NCBI GenBank assembly: GCA_036244855.1
Contig: BQKZ01000091.1
Span: 35,197 to 48,610, forward strand
DNA length: 13,414 nucleotides
Source of the DNA: Temnopleurus reevesii
Lineage: Eukaryota > Echinodermata > Echinoidea > Temnopleuroida > Temnopleuridae
Reading direction: 5' to 3'
Shown: piece after piece, positions 8,091 to 13,414 of the stretch
Numbering within the stretch: position 1 is the first letter of the stretch
Layout: each line of letters starts with the position of its first letter
Position numbers and translations under genes: made by a program
The notes under the pieces: generated by a model
The model's input: only the letters and a program-made list of their open reading frames with translations
Told to the model about the DNA's origin: nothing
The model's database searches: none

Positions 8091-8208
8091 GGGGCCTGTT
8101 ACATAAGAAAAATTGCGATCAATCGCAAATCTTTAGTACATGGTTTACCATAGACTTACGATTTATACCAACCGCAAAATCTATTAGAAAGCTTTAGGCT
8201 ACAGGTCC
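8091..8208. mobile_element. Short palindromic element with GGGGCCTGT ends
   Basis: The ends GGGGCCTGT (8091-8099) and ACAGGTCCC (8200-8208) are inverted, 8 of 9. Inside the left arm is the perfect palindrome TTGCGAT-CA-ATCGCAA (8113-8128), and a related TTGCGGTTGG lies in the right arm when complemented. Similar GGGCCTGTT/TTGCGATCAATCGCAA elements are, as I recall, common in marine invertebrate genomes. I saw no convincing target duplication. Confidence 0.5.
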
Positions 8209-8937
8209 CAGGTATATGAATTCATAGATGACGTCTTTATGTATTGTTATTTCAGATTCTTAATCCCATATTCACAAATAGTTGAAGAAAAAAAACGCGT
8301 GTGATTTTAGATCAGACAACTACAACAATCAGACAATAAAGCCCGAAGTTCGGATTCGAACATGTCGAAAGCGGAGAATGTTATTATTCACTTCTGTCAG
8401 CTTTTCAAAGGCAGTGTTTATTGACGGCTTTTAAAATTTCCTTCTTGTTCGATTTATTTGCTTATCCAGTTTGAGAAGAGATTCAAATGAATAATGCAGC
8501 ATTCCGGTAGCTTTTTATCATCACATTTGATGGTATTCCTTTGAATTATACTCGAACGACAAGTGAACAAGTTCCAGAGCAATATTTTACAGGTGCTACG
8601 GTAAAAGCTCTGATAAGAATCTTGTAAATTGTATCATAAATATAAAGCGATACAAGCAAGAACACTGAAATAAACTGTATCATAATCTTTGAAATGGTGT
8701 CCTCAATAAACAACAACCTTGAATCAGACTTTTTGGAGAATGATAACTAATTGCAAACATTCATTTTGACGCTAGAGCAATAGAAATATTTCGAAAGAAA
8801 GTTTCGTATTGAATTTACACCTCATAGATTACTTATTTTTCATAAAGCTATTCTTTTTTTATCCACTCATTAGGTTATCATTTGTGCCTTGTAATTTGCC
8901 CGGTTGACGAGAAGTTTTGAACGTGAAGCTTGTTCAA
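8209..8937. other. Gene-free intronic stretch
   Basis: AT-rich with no supported exon, RNA gene or repeat; only short chance open frames. Confidence 0.5.
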
Positions 8938-9322
8938 CGTATCTTCGTTTCTTGCCAACCGTGTCAACAAACCGGTTAGAAACAGTTGAACTGATGTACA
9001 TGTATTCGGAATCAAATTTGCATACATTACTTATTGCTTTAAGCAGGCAAGCCTCGGGCAAGCTTTAGGGTTGTCTAGAACAATAAATAAAGTTTAAACT
9101 TTGCATCTATCAATAAAGCTGCCTGTTATGTAGCAAGTTTGGGGGTAATATAGACCGGTTCACAGTCAAATTCAAGTTTATGCCCGTTTCTTGTCAACGG
9201 ATATAATAAGCAGTGCTCATTAACCATTGAACTCCAACACCTGAAATCAAGTTTACATACATTATTTGTTGCTATGCCAGTCAAGCCCCAGGCAAAATTT
9301 CGGGTTTTCAACAACAACCAGT
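8938..9322. repeat. Second cluster of the family 3 dispersed repeat
   Basis: Two forward copies. 8946-9080 matches the second part of the 917-1108 unit (TTTCTTGCCAAC, AAACCGGTTA, GCATACATTAC, GGCAAGCCTCGGG). 9150-9322 is a nearly complete unit (ATAGACCGGTTCAC, TTTCTTGTCAACGG, TACATTATTTGTTGCTATG, TTTTCAACAACAACC). The two copies are about 239 bases apart. No open frame of interest. Confidence 0.65.
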
Positions 9323-9360
9323 ATCGAGAGCGAATAAAATTTATTAAAATTCATAATTAA

Positions 9361-9392
9361 GTACGCTCCAGTTGGTACGCTCGCCTGTCACG
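9361..9392 (+). mobile_element. tRNA-like SINE fragment (A-box half)
   Basis: GCTCCAGTTGGTACGCTCGC followed by CTGTCACG closely resembles the D-arm (A box) of a tRNA-derived SINE head (GCTCAGTTGGTAGAGCGC type). No B box (GGTTCGA) follows at the expected distance, so it is a truncated remnant. Sea urchin SINEs recalled from memory share the CTCGCCTGTCACG segment. Not a functional tRNA gene. Confidence 0.4.
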
Positions 9393-10078
9393 TATAAATG
9401 CCAACATGAATTTTGGGACAATGCGAATGCGCATGGATAATAATGTTTTTCACGTTGTTTTGATTTGTTAGATAAACACCTTTGCTCTTGTCAAAAGTAA
9501 ATTTTTTACATCACAGGAAGCATTTTTGCCTGTAGATCACAGCAAGAGCCACTGCGTCTGGAATAAGACTACGTTTTGTATACATCTTTAAATGATGGCC
9601 AGGGGCGCAGTATCTTTCAAACCTGTCATCATCATCGAGATGTATTTATTGTTATGAGTATCAATTTGGACTTAAAATCGCTCGCAGCGGGTTGTTAAAT
9701 GGTGCGTGGAACAATATTTTAAAAGACAGTAGTAAAATGACAACAGTTTCACGTTTTGTGGACGCCTGGCAACACTCCATTAGCGGTCGTTTATTACGAT
9801 TATGTTTATTATGATGTGTTGAATGGCTTAATTGCTCGTGGATGTAAACAGTTTCTAAACCGTGCACCATTAACTTTTGTACCTGTATTTGGGAGGTATT
9901 TCGGAAAGATTACCTAATATCCCGCAACAACAAAACACGATATCTATTTGAATTTATGGAGTCATCAATTGTTGTTTTGTTTCAGATAAATGTTACTTGA
10001 TTTCACACTCACCCCAAATAAAAAATAGTTGAATTAATAACTGCTTTTATAATATCCCAAAGTGGATTTGCGTTATCC
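9393..10078. other. Gene-free intronic stretch
   Basis: Apart from the weak repeat match at 9490-9598 I see nothing that can be supported. The minus-strand frame at 9661-9870 has no motif. Confidence 0.5.
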
Positions 10079-10205
10079 GAGATGCTGTCAAAAATCACTG
10101 GTGAGCTTCTCGATGGTCTTGCGGTATTAGAATACATCTAGTCATCAGGGGTTGCGGGTTCAATACTTATTAGAGTATGCCTGAGATTTTATTTCACAGC
10201 ATCTC
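10079..10205 (+). repeat. Inverted-repeat-bounded block with a tRNA-like head
   Basis: GAGATGCTGT (10079-10088) and ACAGCATCTC (10196-10205) form a perfect 10-bp inverted repeat. Between them GGTGAGCTTCTCGATGG (about 10100) and, some 57 bases later, GCGGGTTCAATAC (10154-10166) sit at the positions of polymerase III A and B boxes. This could be a decayed tRNA-derived SINE or a chance resemblance inside a hairpin element. No plausible cloverleaf is seen. Confidence 0.3.
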
Positions 10206-10730
10206 AGACACACACTTTTCATTAGTGTTTATCCATGTCGGGATGAAGACAATATTTTTTTCTTCAAATGGTATACCCAACATAATGGTCAGTTAATTGA
10301 TTAAAGTATTAATCGGTTGAAGTATTTCGTTGAACTTAGGCTTAAGTAGATACATACAATTTTTTTAGTCTATTTGAATAATAATATTCTGTAGATCTTG
10401 ATTACTGTATATATCGTAGACCTATATCCCATGTCAACGGATGTCTCATGAGAAAATTGCATCGTCATGCAACGCCAACTGTAACGACATCTTCCGTTCC
10501 AAAAACGTCCAGAAACAAAGTTGATGAAGATCTCAAACATAGTTGGGTTTTTTTTCAGTTCTCATGCCTATCTCATCCAATTTCAAACCCTAAGCCTACT
10601 GATCCGTAGCACAACCACAATCATTCCATAGCCCATGTCCAGAGAAGGGTAAAACATATCATGAAAATGTTGAGATGGAGCAGAACAGAGCTCCCAAAAG
10701 TATCATCATCACAGCCTCGACGTCAGTCCG

Positions 10731-10941
10731 TCGACTAGTCTGCAAGCACAGACCCTAGGCTTTCGGTGTGTGCTTACGCAGAGCATGATACAGGGTATTC
10801 TTTGCATGACTATATCACACACAGCATTGTCCTTTCCTACAAAGGCAAAAGCAATGCAGTGTGTCATAGAGAGGAAAGATTGCATACACTGTATCATGCT
10901 CACATTGAAAGCCTAGGGTATGTACTTGCAGACTACTCGAT
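10731..10941. mobile_element. Hairpin MITE, family 2, second copy
   Basis: The core is 10736-10935. The arms TAGTCTGCAAGCACAGACCC and the complement of GGGTATGTACTTGCAGACTA are inverted, and the inverted match extends about five bases outward (TCGAC against the complement of CTCGA). GTCAGTCCG (10722-10730) and GTCAGTCTG (10942-10950) flank it, 8 of 9 matching, probably a decayed target duplication. Inner text such as CATGATACAGGGT is shared with the reverse complement of 6426-6624, so the two copies are inserted in opposite orientation. Confidence 0.75.
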
Positions 10942-10956
10942 GTCAGTCTGTAGACT

Positions 10957-11656
10957 GAGTGTTTTGAAATGTGCCCAAGTTGTGCCGAAAACGTCGCCAT
11001 CAAACGCGTTTAATCTGACGTGTTTTGGCAGTTGAAATCCTGGGGCCAAGTCCCCGAGCACGACGGAGAGGCTTATGCTCATGTGCCCGAGTGAGATCAC
11101 TGTCGGCGATAGCTCGGGCAGATTGCGGCTGTTCAATCGCCTCTTACATTCATATTTTGATGAAGAGTGATGGTGAACAAGTGTCATTAAATGTTGGCTG
11201 CCTCATTTTTCTTTTTATATTATCGCAATGGCTGTTTCACATTATATACTCGCGCATCGAAACGACATGTCCGAGTCATTGAAATGTATATTATTTATAC
11301 TACATGTGTATGGCCCACATCATTAAAAAATCTTAATATCTATGGATTTAAACATAGATTTAATTTGAACGAAAAGCAGCATTTTAATTGGATGCTAGAC
11401 TTATTATGATAATTTGATCACAATCATCGCCGACTGAAAGGGTCGGTGGTGCCTTTATCATAAAGAAGAAGGGGGCACATTCGCCGAAATCGGAAGTATA
11501 ATTCTGATTTACTTTATAACTTCTACGTTTCCATTCAGGATTCTATGTTGCGCTATTATTTCAATTATCTCACATTTTATCGTTTCAATTTCTTTTCCTA
11601 GAAATCAACGAGAGTCTATATTTAGATGTATTTCACATGTGGCAAAACGCTCGTTA
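10957..11656. other. Intronic stretch with a CpG-rich, hairpin-rich left part
   Basis: 10978-11130 is more GC- and CpG-rich than its surroundings. It holds two inverted repeats: GCCGAAAACGTC (10984-10995) with GACGTGTTTTGGC (11017-11029), and TGCCCGAG (11084-11091) with CTCGGGCA (11113-11120). The rest is AT-rich and featureless. Overlapping open frames on both strands show no recognisable domain. Confidence 0.35.
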
Positions 11657-11769
11657 TATCCGGACCTTGACGAAAGTCTTAGTTCGGAGAATCATTCAGA
11701 CGATGCTTGGTTAACATCGTTATGATTTCATATTTTCTTGGANGATGCTTACGAGATCAAGGTCCGATA
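11657..11769. mobile_element. Short TA-flanked hairpin element (family 4)
   Basis: The ends TATCCGGACCTTGA and, complemented from the right, TATCGGACCTTGA differ by one inserted C. TA sits immediately outside both ends (11655-11656 and 11770-11771). The 113-bp length, inverted ends and TA flanks suggest a Tc1/mariner-type MITE. It contains the N at 11743. Only one copy is in the window. Confidence 0.5.
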
Positions 11770-11771
11770 TA

Positions 11772-13414
11772 TTACCAAAAAAAATATCTTCTTGACAGCA
11801 CATCTCTTATCGAACTTTTTCGATTCCATAATTCTATAATGACTTAATTGTTCTTTGCGTCACGTCAAGGTAATGCACAATTTTCTTTCATTGAGTTAGC
11901 ACGGCCAGGAAACACGCTTTTGTGGTCTCATAATTTCAGACAATAAGATCATAAAATAGCCCTGCACTCGGTCACTCGTAGAGAATTGAATAATGAAAGC
12001 GTGGATCGTATTATGCCCAGAGGTTATTGCATTGTCTATATCAAAAGATATTTGTACCCATTGAACTTGTTTATTGGGTTGTATTCTCTCTTTTCTAAAT
12101 TTCGACTTGTTGTTCGTTTCGGTTCATCCGTGTTGTAGCCGTTGAAGGTTAGTGCTATGATACGTTTTTTTATAAAACGTAAAAATGGCATCCAAAACAT
12201 GTTATTAGTTTGGTTTGGGTCGCCAGTTTTTAATATTGATACTATTAACCTAATTATTGATATTTGCTGTAGAAAAAGTTGAGATTTTTGTCAAAGATAT
12301 AAGTCTGGAGTATATGTTGATGTCATTAGTGATATCTCGTTTGTTTTGATGATACACTTTATGATGAAAAGTGGCAAATTTCCAACAAAGTTACTTGAGC
12401 TTTGAACAGTTTCTTTATCATTATTGTTTACATTAGAGCTGGAAATGTTTAAATATTGAAAAATGAAGAGGACCAATCTTACATCTTTTAACCCATTGAT
12501 TACTTAATTCTGTAGTGCCCATAGACTTTGTACAGAGGCTAACTGACTACAGTAGTCAATAGCTTAATCGTATATTTTCTTAAGCTGTACTCATCTTTTT
12601 CAGTGATCAGTTTTATTGATCTGCGTTCAAATTACCTATTTAAACTCATTTTCTAATCACGTATTTGAAACAGCTGGATCATACACTAAGAAAGTGATAC
12701 TTTGATCAATATTGGGCTAAATTTCTCCTCTATCTCTATCCCGACTTCTTTTATTCATTGAATGAATCTGATACGTGAGGTAATTAACAGACGATCGATT
12801 GATGATGATCTATGGATATCGATCAATGCTTGGCCATAAATTTAAGACCAAAATGCAAACATCATATTAGCACAGTGCTACCTGGTGCCTTTTCTCGCTA
12901 CATGAACGAACGATTTTGGAAAAGCCTCTGCTGAAATCAATAGCGTAAACCAGCCCTGAATAAACTTGATTTTGTCTGTTTTGCTCTTCAACCTTACCCC
13001 GACCGCGTAAAGGATCACTCTTTTTTCAAATTCAATATTTGCCTTCGGGTTTGCATGAGCATGAAATGGATGGAACATGAGAAAGCTTGGAGTCTAAAGA
13101 ATCAATTTCATATTGATTTACATGTGTCGCTCGGCTAAATAAAACTTTGGTGTATAAAGGGGAACATACACGAAGACAAAGAGGGGTGTTGGAGAGAGTT
13201 AAAGGTTAAATTTACCGATGAATATTTGCTTTGGTAATATTGTCTTTGCATTGTTAAATTTGATCTCTTCAGTTACCGCGTTGTCATGTCTGTTTGCCAT
13301 TTCAAATCTACTTCAAAAGAAACATGATATCATGAACATGTTGTACAAAAGATTGTACGAAAAATTAACAAGTTTTGGAAAAGTTATAACCTAAAGTGTG
13401 GAAAATATTTTAGC
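11772..13414. other. Gene-free end of the window
   Basis: AT-rich intronic sequence. Only small palindromes are visible: TACGTTTT with AAAACGTA (12161-12181), GACTACAGTAGTC (12545-12557) and AGCTTAA with TTAAGCT (12561-12586). No finger-encoding exon or other gene. Confidence 0.5.

Larger units (their letters stand above)
6034..13414 (+). other. Start of intron 2 (no end found), filled with repeats
   Basis: It begins with a consensus GTGAGT donor. KLF-family genes commonly split finger 1 at this glycine, so the next exon should begin with two bases completing Gly and then Cys-x-Lys-x-Tyr-Thr-Lys-Ser-Ser-His. I looked for coding sequence of that finger and for HTGEKP linkers through to the end and found none on this strand. 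The intron is therefore at least 7.38 kb. It holds several hairpin elements, a minisatellite and SINE-like pieces, listed separately. Confidence 0.7.

Noticed and set aside
10079..10205. A functional tRNA gene
   Set aside because: Box-like words are present, but acceptor and anticodon stems do not pair; at best a decayed tRNA-derived repeat.
12161..12586. Small perfect palindromes as terminators or binding sites
   Set aside because: Arms of 6-8 bp are expected by chance in AT-rich sequence of this length, and bacterial-type terminators do not apply in this genome.
1..13414. CRISPR arrays, operons or bacterial insertion sequences
   Set aside because: The gene has spliced exons and animal-specific domains; no regularly spaced identical repeats or transposase frames are present.

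Overview
This is AT-rich animal genomic DNA carrying part of one recognisable gene: the 5' half of a Krüppel-like zinc-finger transcription factor, closest to KLF5, on the + strand. The order of conserved blocks (SASMMEDFFFD, TPPNSHPGSP, PPPPPY, then YNRKNNPDLERRRIHHC) matches vertebrate KLF5. Two fragments that look like tRNA-derived SINEs, together with the dense palindromic elements, suggest a marine deuterostome, most likely a sea urchin. That species call is inference. Four N bases (1189, 4568, 7915, 11743) point to draft assembly sequence.

Layout. 1-2690 is non-coding and holds a cluster of diverged copies of one dispersed repeat (488-1190) and an AT-rich palindrome. 2690-2880 is a CpG-richer block with E-box, forkhead-like, E2F-like and TGACCA motifs, a candidate promoter or enhancer. 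3031-3074 and 3563-3866 are low-complexity tracts. A short exon (4599-4671) carries the proposed start codon (4639), preceded by a five-codon uORF. Intron 1 is 4672-5006. The large coding exon is 5007-6033 and ends inside the first zinc finger at a phase-1 donor. Everything from 6034 to the end appears to be intron 2. No exon for the rest of the three-finger DNA-binding domain is visible, so this intron is at least 7.4 kb.

The introns are rich in hairpin-forming elements. One TA-flanked family of about 125-132 bp sits in intron 1 and again just inside intron 2, so it brackets the large exon. A second family of about 200 bp has long terminal inverted repeats, and its copy at 6426-6624 has a perfect 9-bp target duplication, as in Mutator-like elements. 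Further elements include a 21-bp minisatellite (7350-7474), two shorter hairpin elements (8091-8208 and 11657-11769), SINE-like fragments near 9361 and 10079-10205, and a second cluster of the upstream dispersed repeat (8938-9322).

Joining the two exons gives a continuous phase-0 reading frame of 353 complete codons before the second intron. The visible protein is the regulatory N-terminal part: three SUMO-consensus sites, an acidic-hydrophobic segment, a His/Gln-rich tract, a Cdc4-type phosphodegron and a PPxY motif. No second protein-coding gene is supported. One possible short minus-strand exon (186-231) is only a suggestion.
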